Shown here: in pieces, positions 35,882 to 49,330 of the stretch | Layout of the letters: each line of letters opens with the position of its first letter | Position numbering within the stretch: position 1 is the stretch's first letter | Origin: Amblyomma americanum | Taxonomy: Eukaryota > Arthropoda > Arachnida > Ixodida > Ixodidae | Assembly: GCF_052857255.1 (NCBI RefSeq) | Contig: NW_027526500.1 | Coordinates: 620,001 to 684,000, forward strand | DNA: 64,000 nucleotides | Reading direction: 5' to 3' | Program-made: the position numbers and the translations under genes | Notes under the pieces: model-generated | Databases searched by the model: none | Told to the model about the DNA's origin: nothing | What the model saw: the letters and a program-made list of their open reading frames with translations, nothing else

Positions 35882-35968
35882 TACATGCTTTTCGCGCAGT
35901 TATAAGAGAAAAAGTTTTGACGCGTATCAGAGGAGAATACATGCTTGTTTCGTTGTATTAAGCACGAA
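35882..35968 (+). repeat. 87-bp deletion-derived pair, copy 5
   Basis: Same joins as the other copies. It lies exactly 1,895 bp after copy 4 and shares its flanking units. Confidence 0.8.
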
Positions 35969-36872
35969 TACATGCTTTTCGCGCAGTTATAAGAGAAAAA
36001 GTTTTGACGAGTATCACGTGGAACACTTGTAATACCGATGTGTTGTGATTTAGCTCGTTTCGGTTTAAAACAGCTTGTTTCGCTGTATTAAGCAAGAATA
36101 CATGCTTTTCGCGCAGTTATAAGAGAAAAAGTTTTGACGCGTATCAGAGGAACACTTGTAAAACCGATGTGTTAAGATTTAGCTCGTTTCGGCCTGAAAC
36201 AGCTTGTTTCGTTGTATTAAGCACGAATACATGCTTTTCGCGCAGTTATAAGAGAAAAAGTTTAGACGCGTATCAGAGGAACACTTGTAAAACCGATGTG
36301 TTGTGATTTAGCTCGTTTCGGTTTAAAACAGCTTGTTTCGCTGTATTAAGCAAGAATACATGCTTTTCGCGCAGTTATAAGAGAAAAAGTTTTGACGCGT
36401 ATCAGAGGAACACTTGTAAAACCGATGTGTTAAGATTTAGCTCGTTTCGGCCTGAAACAGCTTGTTTCGTTGTATTAAGCACGAATACATGCTTTTCGCG
36501 CAGTTATAAGAGAAAAAGTTTAGACGCGTATCAGAGGAACACTTGTAAAACCGATGTGTTGTGATTTAGCTCGTTTCGGTGTAAAACAGCTTGTTTCGTA
36601 GTATTAAGCAAGAATACATGCTTTTCGCGCAGTTATAAGAGAAAAAGTTTTGACGCGTATTAGAGGAACACTTGTAAAACCGATGTGTTGTGATTTAGCT
36701 CATTTCGGTCTTAAACAGCTTGTTTCGCTGTATTAAGCAAGAATACATGCTTTTCGCGCAGTTAAAAGAGAAAAAGTTTTGACGAGTATCACGTGGATAC
36801 TTGTAAAACCGATGTGTTCAGATTTAGCTCGTTTCGGTCTAAAACAGCTTGTTTCGTTGTATTAAGCACGAA

Positions 36873-39800
36873 TACATGCTTTTCGCGCAGTTATAAAAGA
36901 AAAAGTTTTGACCAGTATCACGTGGAACACTTGTAATACCGATGTGTTGTGATTTAGCTCGTTTCGGTTTAAAACAGCTTGTTTCGCTGTATTAAGCAAG
37001 AATACATGCTTTTCGCGCAGTTATAAGAGAAAAAGTTTTGACGCGTATCAGAGGAACACTTGTAAAACCGATGTGTTCAGATTTAGCTCGTTTCGGTCTG
37101 AAACAGCTTGTTTCGTTGTATTAAGCACGAATACATGCTTTTCGCGCAGTTATAAGAGAAAAAGTTTAGATGCGTATCAGAGGAACACTTGTAAAACCGA
37201 TGTGTTGTGATTTAGCTCGTTTCGGTGTAAAACAGCTTGTTTCGTAGTATTAAGCAAGAATACATGCTTTTCGCGCAGTTATAAGAGAAAAAGTTTTGAC
37301 GCGTATTAGAGGAACACTTGTAAAACCTTTGTGCTGTGATTTAGCTCGTTTCGGTCTAAAACAGCTTGTTTCGCTGTATTAAGCAAGAATACATGCTTTT
37401 CGCGCAGTTATAGGAGAAAAAGTTTTGACGCGTGTCACAGGGACACTTGTAAAACCGATGTGTTCAGATTTAGCTCGTTTCGGTCTAAAACAACTTGTTT
37501 CGTTGTATTAAGCACGAATACATGCTTTACGCGCAGTTATAGAAGAAAAAGTTTTGACGCCTATTAGAGAGACACTTGTAAAACCGATGTGTTATGATTT
37601 AGCTCGTTTCGGTCTAAAACAGCTTGTTTCGTTGTATTAAGCAAGAATACATGCTTTTCGCGCAGTTATAAGAGAGAAAGTTTTGACGAGTATCACGTGG
37701 ATACTTGTAAAACCGATGTGTTCAGATTTAGCTCGTTTTGGTCTAAAACAACTTGTTTCGTTGTATTAAGCAAGAATACATGCTTTACGCGCAGTTATAG
37801 AAGAAAAAGTTTTGACGCGTATCAGAGAGACACTTGTAAAACCGATGTGTTGTGATTTAGCTCGTTTCGGTCTAGATTTAGCTCGTTTCGGTCAAAAACA
37901 GCTTGTTTCGTTGTATTAAGCACGAATACATGCTTTTCGCGCAGTTATAAGAGAAAAAGTTTTGACGCGTATTAGAGAGACACTTGTAAAACCGATGTGT
38001 TGTGATTTAGCTCGTTTCGGTCTAAAACAGCTTGTTTCGTTGTATTAAGCAAGAATACATGCTTTTCGCGCAGTTATAAGAGAAAAAGTTTTGACGAGTA
38101 TCACGTGGATACTTGTAAAACCGATGTGTTCAGATTTAGCTCGTTTCGGTCTAAAACAGCTTGTTTCGTTGTATTAAGCACGAATACATGCTTTTCGCGC
38201 AGTTAAAAGAGAAAAAGTTTTGACGAGTATCACGTGGAACACTTGTAATACCGATGTGTTGTGATTTAGCTCGTTTCGGTCTAAAACAGCTTGTTTCGCT
38301 GTATTAAGCAAGAATACATGCTTTTCGCGCCGTTATAAGAGAAAAAGTTTTGACGCGTATCAGAGGAACACTTGTAAAACCGATGTGTTGTGATTTAGCT
38401 CATTTCGGTCTAAAACATCTTGTTTCGCTGTATTAAGCAAGAATACATGCTTTTCGCGCAGTTATAAGAGAAAAAGTTTTGACGCGTATCAGAGGAACAC
38501 TTGTAAAACCGATGTGTTGTGATTTAGCTCGTTTCGGTCTAAAACAACTTGTTTCGCTGTATTAAGCAAGAATACATGCTTTTCGCTCAGTTATAAGAGA
38601 AAAAGTTTTGACGCGTATCAGAGGAACACTTGTAAAACCGATATGTTGTGATTTAGCTCGTTTCGGTCTAAAACAGCTTGTTTCGTTGTATTAAGCAAGA
38701 ATACATGCTTTTCGCGCGGTTATAAGAGAAAAAGTTGACGAGTATCACGTGGATACTTGTAAAACCGATGTGTTCAGATTTAGCTCGTTTCGGTCTAAAA
38801 CAGCTTGTTTCGTTGTATTAAGCACGAATACATGCTTTTCGCGCAGTTATAAGAGAAAAAGTTTTGACGAGTATCACGTGGAACACTTGTAATACCGATG
38901 TGTTGTGATTTAGCTCGTTTCGGTTTAAAACAGCTTGTTTCGCTGTATTAAGCAAGAATACATGCTTTTCGCGCAGTTATAAGAGAAAAAGTTTTGACGC
39001 GTATCAGAGGAACACTTGTAAAACCGATGTGTTAAGATTTAGCTCGTTTCGGCCTGAAACAGCTTGTTTCGTTCTATTAAGCACGAATACATGCTTTTCG
39101 CGCAGTTATAAGAGAAAAAGTTTAGACGCGTATCAGAGGAACACTTGTAAAACCGATGTGTTGTGATTTAGCTTGTTTCGGTGTAAAACAGCTTGTTTCG
39201 TAGTATTAAGCAAGAATACATGCTTTTCGCGCAGTTATAAGAGAAAAAGTTTTGACACGTATTAGAGGAACACTTGTAAAACCGATGTGTTGTGATTTAG
39301 CTCATTTCGGTCTAAAACAGCTTGTTTCGCTGTATTAAGCAAGAATACATGCTTTTCGCGCAGTTAAAAGAGAAAAAGTTTTGACGAGTATCACGTGGAT
39401 ACTTGTAAAACCGATGTGTTCAGATTTAGCTCGTTTCGGTCTAAAACAGCTTGTTTCGTTGTATTAAGCAAGAATACATGCTTTTCGCGCAGTTATAAGA
39501 GAAAAAGTTTTGACGCGTATTAGAGAGACACTTGTAAAACCGATGTGTTGTGATTTAGCTCGTTTCGGTCTAAAACAGCTTGTTTCGTTGTATTAAGCAA
39601 GAATACATGCTTTTCGCGCAGTTATAACAGAAAAAGTTTTGACGAGTATCACGTGGATACTTGTAAAACCGATGTGTTCAGATTTAGCTCGTTTCGGTCT
39701 AAAACAGCTTGTTTCGTTGTATTAAGCACGAATACATGCTTTTCGCGCAGTTAAAAGAGAAAAAGTTTTGACGAGTATCACGTGGAACACTTGTAATACC

Positions 39801-42800
39801 GATGTGTTGTGATTTAGCTCGTTTCGGTCTAAAACAGCTTGTTTCGCTGTATTAAGCAAGAATACATGCTTTTCGCGCCGTTATAAGAGAAAAAGTTTTG
39901 ACGCGTATCAGAGGAACACTTGTAAAACCGATGTGTTGTGATTTAGCTCATTTCGGTCTAAAACAGCTTGTTTCGCTGTATTAAGCAAGAATACATGCTT
40001 TTCGCGCAGTTAAAAGAGAAAAAGTTTTGACGAGTATCACGTGGATACTTGTAAAACCGATGTGTTCAGATTTAGCTCGTTTCGGTCTAAAACAGCTTGT
40101 TTCGTTGTATTAAGCAAGAATACATGCTTTTCGCGCAGTTATAAGAGAAAAAGTTTTGACGCGTATTAGAGAGACACTTGTAAAACCGATGTGTTGTGAT
40201 TTAGCTCGTTTCGGTCTAAAACAGCTTGTTTCGTTGTATTAAGCAAGAATACATGCTTTTCGCGCAGTTATAAGAGAAAAAGTTTTGACGAGTATCACGT
40301 GGATACTTGTAAAACCGATGTGTTCAGATTTAGCTCGTTTCGGTCTAAAACAGCTTGTTTCGTTGTATTAAGCACGAATACATGCTTTTCGCGCAGTTAA
40401 AAGAGAAAAAGTTTTGACGAGTATCACGTGGAAAACTTGTAATACCGATGTGGTGTGATTTAGCTCGTTTCGGTCTAAAACAGCTTGTTTCGCTGTATTA
40501 AGCAAGAATACATGCTTTTCGCGCAGTTATAAGAGAAAAAGTTTTGACGCGTATCAGAGGAACACTTGTAGAACCGATGTGTTGTGATTTAGCTCGTTTC
40601 GGTCTAAAACAACTTGTTTCGCTGTATTAAGCAAGAATACATGCTTTTCGCGCAGTTATAAGAGAAAAAGTTTTGACGAGTATCAGAGGAACACTTGTAA
40701 AACCGATGTGTTGTGATTTAGCTCGTTTCGGTCTAAAACAGCTTGTTTCGCTGTATTAAGCAAGAATACATGCTTTTCGCGCAGTTATAAGAGAAAAAGT
40801 TTTGACGCGTATCAGAGGAACACTTGTAAAACCGATGTGTTCAGATTTAGTTCGTTTCGGTCTAAAACAGCTTGTTTCGTTGTATTAAGCACGAATACAT
40901 GCTTTACGCGCAGTTATAGAAGAAAAAGTTTTGACGCGTATCAGAGACACTTGTAAAACCGATATGTTGTGATTTAGCTCGTTTCGGTCTAAAACAGCTT
41001 GTTTCGTTGTATTAAGCAAGAATACATGCTTTTCGCGCGGTTATAAGAGAAAAAGTTGACGAGTATCACGTGGATACTTGTAAAACCGATGTGTTCAGAT
41101 TTAGCTCGTTTCGGTCTAAAACAGCTTGTTTCGTTGTATTAAGCACGAATACATGCTTTTCGCGCAGTTATAAGAGAAAAAGTTTTGACGAGTATCACGT
41201 GGAACACTTGTAATACCGATGTGTTGTGATTTAGCTCGTTTCGGTTTAAAACAGCTTGTTTCGCTGTATTAAGCAAGAATACATGCTTTTCGCGCAGTTA
41301 TAAGAGAAAAAGTTTTGACGCTTATCAGAGGAACACTTGTAAAACCGATGTGTTAAGATTTAGCTCGTTTCGGCCTGAAACAGCTTGTTTCGTTGTATTA
41401 AGCACGAATACATGCTTTTCGCGCAGTTATAAGAGAAAAAGTTTAGACGCGTATCAGAGGAACACTTGTAAATCCGATGTGTTGTGATTTAGCTCGTTTC
41501 GGTGTAAAACAGCTTGTTTCGTAGTATTAAGCAAGAATACATGCTTTTCGCGCAGTTAAAAGAGAAAAAGTTTTGACGAGTATCACGTGGAACACTTGTA
41601 ATACCGATGTGTTGTGATTTAGCTCGTTTCGGTCTAAAACAGCTTGTTTCGCTGTATTAAGCAAGAATACATGCTTTTCGCGCAGTTATAAGAGAAAAAG
41701 TTTTGACGAGTATCACGTGGATACTTGTAAAACCGATGTGTTCAGATTTAGCTCGTTTCGGTCTAAAACAGCTTGTTTCGTTGTATTAAGCACGAATACA
41801 TGCTTTTCGCGCAGTTAAAAGAGAAAAAGTTTTGACGAGTATCACGTGGAACACTTGTAATACCGATGTGTTGTGATTTAGCTCGTTTCGGTCTAAAACA
41901 GCTTGTTTCGCTGTATTAAGCAAGAATACATGCTTTTCGCGCCGTTATAAGAGAAAAAGTTTTGACGCGTATCAGAGGAACACTTGTAAAACCGATGTGT
42001 TGTGATTTAGCTCATTTCGGTCTAAAACATCTTGTTTCGCTGTATTAAGCAAGAATACATGCTTTTCGCGCAGTTAAAAGAGAAAAAGTTTTGACGAGTA
42101 TCACGTGGAACACTTGTAATACCGATGTGTTGTGATTTAGCTCGTTTCGGTCTAAAACAGCTTGTTTCGCTGTATTAAGCAAGAATACATGCTTTTCGCG
42201 CAGTTATAAGAGAAAAAGTTTTGACGCGTATCAGAGGAACACTTGTAAAACCGATGTGTTGTGATTTAGCTCGTTTCGGTCTAAAACAGCTTGTTTCGCT
42301 GTATTAAGCAAGAATACATGCTTTTCGCGCAGTTAAAAGAGAAAAAGTTTTGACGAGTATCACGTGGATACTTGTAAAACCGATGTGTTCAGATTTAGCT
42401 CGTTTCGGTCTAAAACAGCTTGTTTCGTTGTATTAAGCAAGAATACATGGTTTTCGCGCAGTTATAAGAGAAAAAGTTTTGACGAGTATCACGTGGATAC
42501 TTGTAAAACCGATGTGTTCAGATTTAGCTAGTTTCGGTCTAAAACAGCTTGTTTCGTTGTATTAAGCACGAATACATGCTTTTCGCGCAGTTAAAAGAGA
42601 AAAAGTTTTGACGAGTATCACGTGGAACACTTGTAATACCGATGAGTTGTGATTTAGCTCGTTTCGGTCTAAAACAGCTTGTTTCGCTGTATTAGGCAAG
42701 AATACATGCTTTTCGCGCCGTTATAAGAGAAAAAGATTGACGCGTATCAGAGGAACACTTGTAAAACCGATGTGTTGTGATTTAGCTCATTTCGGTCTAA

Positions 42801-43342
42801 AACATCTTGTTTCGCTGTATTAAGCAAGAATACATGCTTTTCGCGCAGTTATAAGAGAAAAAGTTTTGACGCGTATCAGAGGAACACTTGTAAAACCGAT
42901 GTGTTGTGATTTAGCTCGTTTCGGTCTAAAACAGCTTGTTTCGCTGTATTAAGCAAGAATACATGCTTTTCGCGCAGTTATAAGAGAAAAAGTTTTGACG
43001 CGTATCAGAGGAACACCTGTAAAACCGATGTGTTCAGATTTAGCTCGTTTCGGTCTAAAACAGCTTGTTTCGTTGTATTAAGCAAGAATACATGCTTTAC
43101 GCGCAGTTATAGAAGAAAAAGTTTTGACGCGTATCAGAGACACTTGTAAAACCGATGTGTTGTGATTTAGCTCGTTTCAGTCTAAAACAGCTTGTTTCGT
43201 TGTATTAAGCAAGAATACATGCTTTTCGCGCGGTTATAAGAGAAAAAGTTGACGAGTATCACGTGGATACTTGTAAAACCGATGTGTTCAGATTTAGCTC
43301 GTTTCGGTCTAAAACAGCTTGTTTCGTTGTATTAAGCACGAA
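36873..43342 (+). repeat. Long rearranged HOR stretch between GACCAG markers, 6,470 bp
   Basis: Begins collinear with the 31-mer through the 150-bp unit (duplicated segment at 37854), then jumps to TAGAGAGA/E-box units. It later replays the GCTCAGTTA, CGCGCGG, GGTTTAAAAC and GGCCTGAAAC section, followed by several partial replays. Private marks include GATGTGGTG near 40449, GTAGAACCG near 40569, AAATCCGATG near 41471, GATGAGTTG near 42641 and the CATGG unit (42446). It looks like several unequal exchanges layered on one ancestral unit. No gene is seen. Confidence 0.7.
38573..38701 (+). repeat. Hybrid monomer, CAGAGGAACAC front joined to ATATG back
   Basis: Starts with the GCTCAGTTA variant and CAGAGGAACAC but continues with CCGATATG, GTTGTG and CGTTG, which elsewhere belong to the CTTTACGCG unit two monomers later. 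This fits a two-monomer deletion inside the parental order. Confidence 0.7.
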
Positions 43343-44917
43343 TACATGCTTTTCGCGCAGTTATAAAAGAAAAAGTTTTGACCAGTATCACGTGGAACAC
43401 TTGTAATACCGATGTGTTGTGATTTAGCTCGTTTCGGTTTAAAACAGCTTGTTTCGCTGTATTAAGCAAGAATACATGCTTTTCGCGCAGTTATAAGAGA
43501 AAAAGTTTTGACGCGTATCAGAGGAACACTTGTAAAACCGATGTGTTCAGATTTAGCTCGTTTCGGTCTGAAACAGCTTGTTTCGTTGTATTAAGCACGA
43601 ATACATGCTTTTCGCGCAGTTATAAGAGAAAAAGTTTAGACGCGTATCAGAGGAACACTTGTAAAACCGATGTGTTGTGATTTAGCTCGTTTCGGTGTAA
43701 AACAGCTTGTTTCGTAGTATTAGGCAAGAATACATGCTTTTCGCGCAGTTATAAGAGAAAAAAATGTTTTGACGCGTATTAGAGGAACACTTGTAAAACC
43801 TTTGTGTTGTGATTTAGCTCGTTTCGGTCTAAAACAGCTTGTTTCGCTGTATTAAGCAAGAATACATGCTTTTCGCGCAGTTATAGGAGAAAAAGTTTTG
43901 ACGCGTGTCACAGGGACACTTGTAAAACCGATGTGTACAGATTTAGCTCGTTTCGGTCTAAAACAACTTGTTTCGTTGTATTAAGCACGAATACATGCTT
44001 TACGCGCAGGTATAGAAGAAAAAGTTTTGACGCCTATTAGAGAGACACTTGTAAAACCGATGTGTTATGATTTAGCTCGTTTCGGTCTAAAACAGCTTGT
44101 TTCGTTGTATTAAGCAAGAATACATGCTTTTCGCGCAGTTATAAGAGAGAAAGTTTTGACGAGTATCACGTGGATACTTGTAAAACCGATGTCTTCAGAT
44201 TTACATCGTTTTGGTCTAAAACAGCTCGTTTCGTTGTATTAAGCAAGAATACATGCTTTACGCGCAGTTATAGAAGAAAAAGTTTTGACGCGTATCAGAG
44301 AGACACTTGTAAAACCGATGTGTTGTGATTTAGCTCGTTTCGGTCTAGATTTAGCTCGTTTCGGTCAAAAACAGCTTGTTTCGTTGTATTAAGCACGAAT
44401 ACATGCTTTTCGCGCAGTTAAAAGAGAAAAAGTTTTGACGAGTATCACGTGGAACACTTGTAATACCGATGTGTTGTGATTTAGCTCGTTTCGGTCTAAA
44501 ACAGCTTGTTTCGCTGTATTAAGCAAGAATACATGCTTTTCGCGCAGTTATAAGAGAAAATGTTTTGACGAGTATCACGTGGAACACTTGTAGTACCGAT
44601 GTGTTGTGATTTAGCTCGTTTCGGTCTAAAACAACTTGATTCGCTGTATTAAGCAAGAATACATGCTTTTCGCGCAGTTATAAAAGAAAAAGTTTTGACG
44701 CGTATCAGAGGAACACTTGTAAAACCGATGTGTTGTGATTTAGCTCATTTCGGTCTAAAACAGCTTGTTTCGCTGTATTAAGCAAGAATACATGCTTTTC
44801 GCGCAGTTAAAAGAGAAAAAGTTTTGACCAGTATCACGTGGATACTTGTAAAACCGATGTGTTCAGATTTAGCTCGTGTCGGTCTAAAACAGCTTGTTTC
44901 GTTGTATTAAGCAAGAA

Positions 44918-47900
44918 TACATGCTTTTCGCGCAGTTATAAGAGAAAAAGTTTTGACGCGTATTAGAGAGACACTTGTAAAACCGATGTGTTGTGATTTA
45001 GCTCGTTTCGGTCTAAAACAGCTTGTTTCGTTGTATTAAGCAAGAATACATGCTTTTCGCGCAGTTATAAGAGAAAAAGTTTTGACGAGTATCACGTGGA
45101 TACTTGTAAAACCGATGTGTTCAGATTTAGCTCGTTTCGGTCTAAAACAGCTTGTTTCGTTGTATTAAGCACGAATACATGCTTTTCGCGCAGTTAAAAG
45201 AGAAAACGTTTTGACGAGTATCACGTGGAACACTTGTAATACCGATGTGTTGTGATTTAGCTCGTTTCGGTCTAAAACAGCTTGTTTCGCTGTATTAAGC
45301 AAGAATACATGCTTTTCGCGCCGTTATAAGAGAAAAAGTTTTGACGCGTATCAGAGGAACACTTGTAAAACCGATGTGTTGTGATTTAGCTCATTTCGGT
45401 CTAAAACATCTTGTATCGCTGTATTAAGCAAGAATACATGCTTTTCGCGCAGTTATAAGAGAAAAGGTTTTGACGCGTATCAGAGGAACACTCGTAAAAC
45501 CGATGTGTTGTGATTTATCTCGTTTCGGTATAAAACAACTTGTTTCGCTGTATTAAGCAAGAATACATGCTTTTCGCGCAGTTATAAGAGAAAAAGTTTT
45601 GACGCGTATCAGAGGAACACTTGTAAAACCGATGTGTTGTGATTTAGCTCGTTTCGGTCTAAAACAGCTTGTTTCGCTGTATTAAGCAAGAATACATGCT
45701 TTTCGCGCAGTTATAAGAGAAAAAGTTTTGACGCGTATCAGAGGAACACTTGTAAAACCGATGTGTTCAGATTTAGTTCGTTTCGGTCTAAAACAGCTTG
45801 TTTCGTTGTATTAAGCACGAATACATGCTTTACGCGCAGTTATAGAAGAAAAAGTTTTGACGCGTATCAGAGACACTTGTAAAACCGATGTGTTGTGATT
45901 TAGCTCGTTTCGGTCTAAAACAGCTTGTTTCGTTGTATTAAGCAAGAATACATGCTTTTCGCGCGGTTATAAGAGAAAAAGTTGACGAGTATCGCGTGGA
46001 TACTTGTAAAACTGATGTGTTCAGATTTAGCTCGTTTCGGTCTAAAACAGCTTGTTTCGTTGTATTAAGCACGAATACATGCTTTTCGCGCAGTTATAAA
46101 AGAAAAAGTTTTGACCAGTATCACGTGGAACACTTGTAATACCGATGTGTTGTGATTTAGCTCGTTTCGGTTTAAAACAGCTTGTTTCGCTGTATTAAGC
46201 AAGAATACATGCTTTTCGCGCAGTTATAAGAGAAAAAGTTTTGACGCGTATCAGAGGAACACTTGTAAAACCGATGTGTTCAGATTTAGCTCGTTTCGGT
46301 CTGAAACAGCTTGTTTCGTTGTATTAAGCACGAATACATGCTTTTCGCGCAGTTATAAGAGAAAAAGTTTAGACGCGTATCAGAGGAACACTTGTAAAAC
46401 CGATGTGTTGTGATTTAGCTCGTTTCGGTGTAAAACAGCTTGTTTCGTAGTATTAAGCAAGAATACATGCTTTTCGCGCAGTTATAAGAGAAAAAAATGT
46501 TTTGACGCGTATTAGAGGAACACTTGTAAAACCGATGTGTTCAGATTTAGCTCGTTTCGGTCTAAAACAGCTTGTTTCGTTGTATTAAGCACGAATACAT
46601 GCTTTTCGCGCAGTTATAAAAGAAAAAGTTTTGACCAGTATCACGTGGAACACTTGTAATACCGATGTGTTGTGATTTAGCTCGTTTCGGTTTAAAACAG
46701 CTTGTTTCGTTGTATTAAGCAAGAATACATGCTTTTCGCGCAGTTATAAGAGAAAAAGTTTTGACGCGTATTAGAGAGGACACTTGTAAAACCGATGTGT
46801 TGTGATTTAGCTCGTTTCGGTCTAAAACAGCTTGTTTCGTTGTATTAAGCAAGAATACATGCTTTTCGCGCAGTTATAAGAGAAAAAGTTTTGACGAGTA
46901 TCACGTGGATACTTGTAAAACCGATGTGTTCAGATTTAGCTCGTTTCGGTCTAAAACAGCTTGTTTCGTTGTATTAAGCACGAATACATGCTTTTCGCGC
47001 AGTTAAAAGAGAAAACGTTTTGACGAGTATCACGTGGAACACTTGTAATACCGATGTGTTGTGATTTAGCTCGTTTCGGTCTAAAACAGCTTGTTTCGCT
47101 GTATTAAGCAAGAATACATGCTTTTCGCGCCGTTATAAGAGAAAAAGTTTTGACGCGTATCAGAGGAACACTTGTAAAACCGATGTGTTGTGATTTAGCT
47201 CATTTCGGTCTAAAACATCTTGTATCGCTGTATTAAGCAAGAATACATGCTTTTCGCGCAGTTATAAGAGAAAAGGTTTTGACGCGTATCAGAGGAACAC
47301 TCGTAAAACCGATGTGTTGTGATTTATCTCGTTTCGGTATAAAACAACTTGTTTCGCTGTATTAAGCAAGAATACATGCTTTTCGCGCAGTTATAAGAGA
47401 AAAAGTTTTGACGCGTATCAGAGGAACACTTGTAAAACCGATGTGTTGTGATTTAGCTCGTTTCGGTCTAAAACAGCTTGTTTCGCTGTATTAAGCAAGA
47501 ATACATGCTTTTCGCGCAGTTATAAGAGAAAAAGTTTTGACGCGTATCAGAGGAACACTTGTAAAACCGATGTGTTCAGATTTAGTTCGTTTCGGTCTAA
47601 AACAGCTTGTTTCGTTGTATTAAGCACGAATACATGCTTTACGCGCAGTTATAGAAGAAAAAGTTTTGACGCGTATCAGAGACACTTGTAAAACCGATGT
47701 GTTGTGATTTAGCTCGTTTCGGTCTAAAACAGCTTGTTTCGTTGTATTAAGCAAGAATACATGCTTTTCGCGCGGTTATAAGAGAAAAAGTTGACGAGTA
47801 TCGCGTGGATACTTGTAAAACTGATGTGTTCAGATTTAGCTCGTTTCGGTCTAAAACAGCTTGTTTCGTTGTATTAAGCACGAATACATGCTTTTCGCGC

Positions 47901-48534
47901 AGTTATAAAAGAAAAAGTTTTGACCAGTATCACGTGGAACACTTGTAATACCGATGTGTTGTGATTTAGCTCGTTTCGGTTTAAAACAGCTTGTTTCGCT
48001 GTATTAAGCAAGAATACATGCTTTTCGCGCAGTTATAAGAGAAAAAGTTTTGACGCGTATCAGAGGAACACTTGTAAAACCGATGTGTTCAGATTTAGCT
48101 CGTTTCGGTCTGAAACAGCTTGTTTCGTTGTATTAAGCACGAATACATGCTTTTCGCGCAGTTATAAGAGAAAAAGTTTAGACGCGTATCAGAGGAACAC
48201 TTGTAAAACCGATGTGTTGTGATTTAGCTCGTTTCGGTGTAAAACAGCTTGTTTCGTAGTATTAAGCAAGAATACATGCTTTTCGCGCAGTTATAAGAGA
48301 AAAAAATGTTTTGACGCGTATTAGAGGAACACTTGTAAAACCTTTGTGTTGTGATTTAGCTCGTTTCGGTCTAAAACAGCTTGTTTCGCTGTATTAAGCA
48401 AGAATACATGCTTTTCGCGCAGTTATAGGAGAAAAAGTTTTGACGCGTGTCACAGGGACACTTGTAAAACCGATGTGTACAGATTTAGCTCGTTTCGGTC
48501 TAAAACAACTTGTTTCGTTGTATTAAGCACGAAT
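44918..48534 (+). repeat. 1.8-kb (14-monomer) tandem duplication within the 13.4-kb unit
   Basis: 44918-46725 (1,808 bp) is followed by a near copy from 46726, identical in subtype order to about 48340. Marks at offset 1,808-1,809 are TTGTATCGC, AACACTCG with TTATCTCG and GGTATAAAAC, GTATCGCGTGG and the A-tract insertion (46498, 48307). The second copy has one extra G in GAGAGGACAC near 46779. The pair recurs 13.4 kb later at 58324 and 60132, so the local duplication predates the larger one. Confidence 0.78.
46464..46595 (+). repeat. Hybrid monomer with 3-base A-tract insertion, 132 bp
   Basis: The first half has the AAAAAAATG insertion and TAGAGGAACAC of the CCTTTGTG subtype; the second half reads GATGTGTTCAG, CGTTG, AAGCACG of an E-box subtype. 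It is the left side of the 1.8-kb duplication join. The next unit (46596-46725) is also a hybrid: a GACCAG front with a CGTTG back. The same two hybrids occur 13.4 kb later, the second at 60002-60131. Confidence 0.7.
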
Positions 48535-48943
48535 ACATGCTTTACGCGCAGTTATAGAAGAAAAAGTTTTGACGCGTATCAGAGAGACACTTGTAAAACC
48601 GATGTGTTGTGATTTAGCTCGTTTCGGTCTAGATTTAGCTCGTTTCGGTCAAAAACAGCTTGTTTCGTTGTATTAAGCACGAATACATGCTTTTCGCGCA
48701 GTTAAAAGAGAAAAAGTTTTGACGAGTATCACGTGGAACACTTGTAATACCGATGTGTTGTGATTTAGCTCGTTTCGGTCTAAAACAGCTTGTTTCGCTG
48801 TATTAAGCAAGAATACATGCTTTTCGCGCAGTTATAAGAGAAAATGTTTTGACGAGTATCACGTGGAACACTTGTAGTACCGATGTGTTGTGATTTAGCT
48901 CGTTTCGGTCAAAAAAAACTTGATTCGCTGTATTAAGCAAGAA

Positions 48944-49072
48944 TACATGCTTTTCGCGCAGTTAAAAAAGAAAAAGTTTAGACGCGTATCAGAGGAACAC
49001 TTGTAAAACCGATGTGTTGTGATTTAGCTCGTTTCGGTGTAAAACAGCTTGTTTCGTAGTATTAAGCAAGAA
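48944..49072 (+). repeat. Hybrid monomer TTAAAAAAG front with AGTTTAGACGCG back
   Basis: Combines the TTAAAAAAG start of one subtype with AGTTTAGACGCG, GGTGTAAAAC and CGTAG of another. The same hybrid is at 52474-52602 and 62349-62477. The unit before it reads GGTCAAAAAAAACTTG here and in the 62-kb copy but TCTAAAACAACTTG at 52 kb. Confidence 0.68.
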
Positions 49073-49330
49073 TACATGCTTTTCGCGCAGTTATAAGAGA
49101 AAAAGTTTTGACGCGTATTAGAGGAACACTTGTAAAACCGATGTGTTGTGATTTAGCTCATTTCGGTCTAAAACAGCTTGTTTCGCTGTATTAAGCAAGA
49201 ATACATGCTTTTCGCGCAGTTAAAAGAGAAAAAGTTTTGACGAGTATCACGTGGATACTTGTAAAACCGATGTGTTCAGATTTAGCTCGTTTCGGTCTAA
49301 AACAGCTTGTTTCGTTGTATTAAGCACGAA

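Larger units (their letters stand above)
32179..36872 (+). repeat. Derived HOR unit, 4,694 bp, containing a 1,895-bp tandem duplication
   Basis: Starts with the GACCAG unit (32216). About 32420-34314 and 34315-36209 match at offset 1,895: AGTTTAGATGCG at 32476 and 34371, CTTTGTGC at 32640 and 34535, the hybrid 129-bp unit at 33083 and 34978, and the 87-bp pair at 33987 and 35882. The join is visible because the AGATGCG unit is preceded by GGTCTGAAAC in the first copy and GGCCTGAAAC in the second. Both copies have lost the 21-bp internal duplication. Confidence 0.75.
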
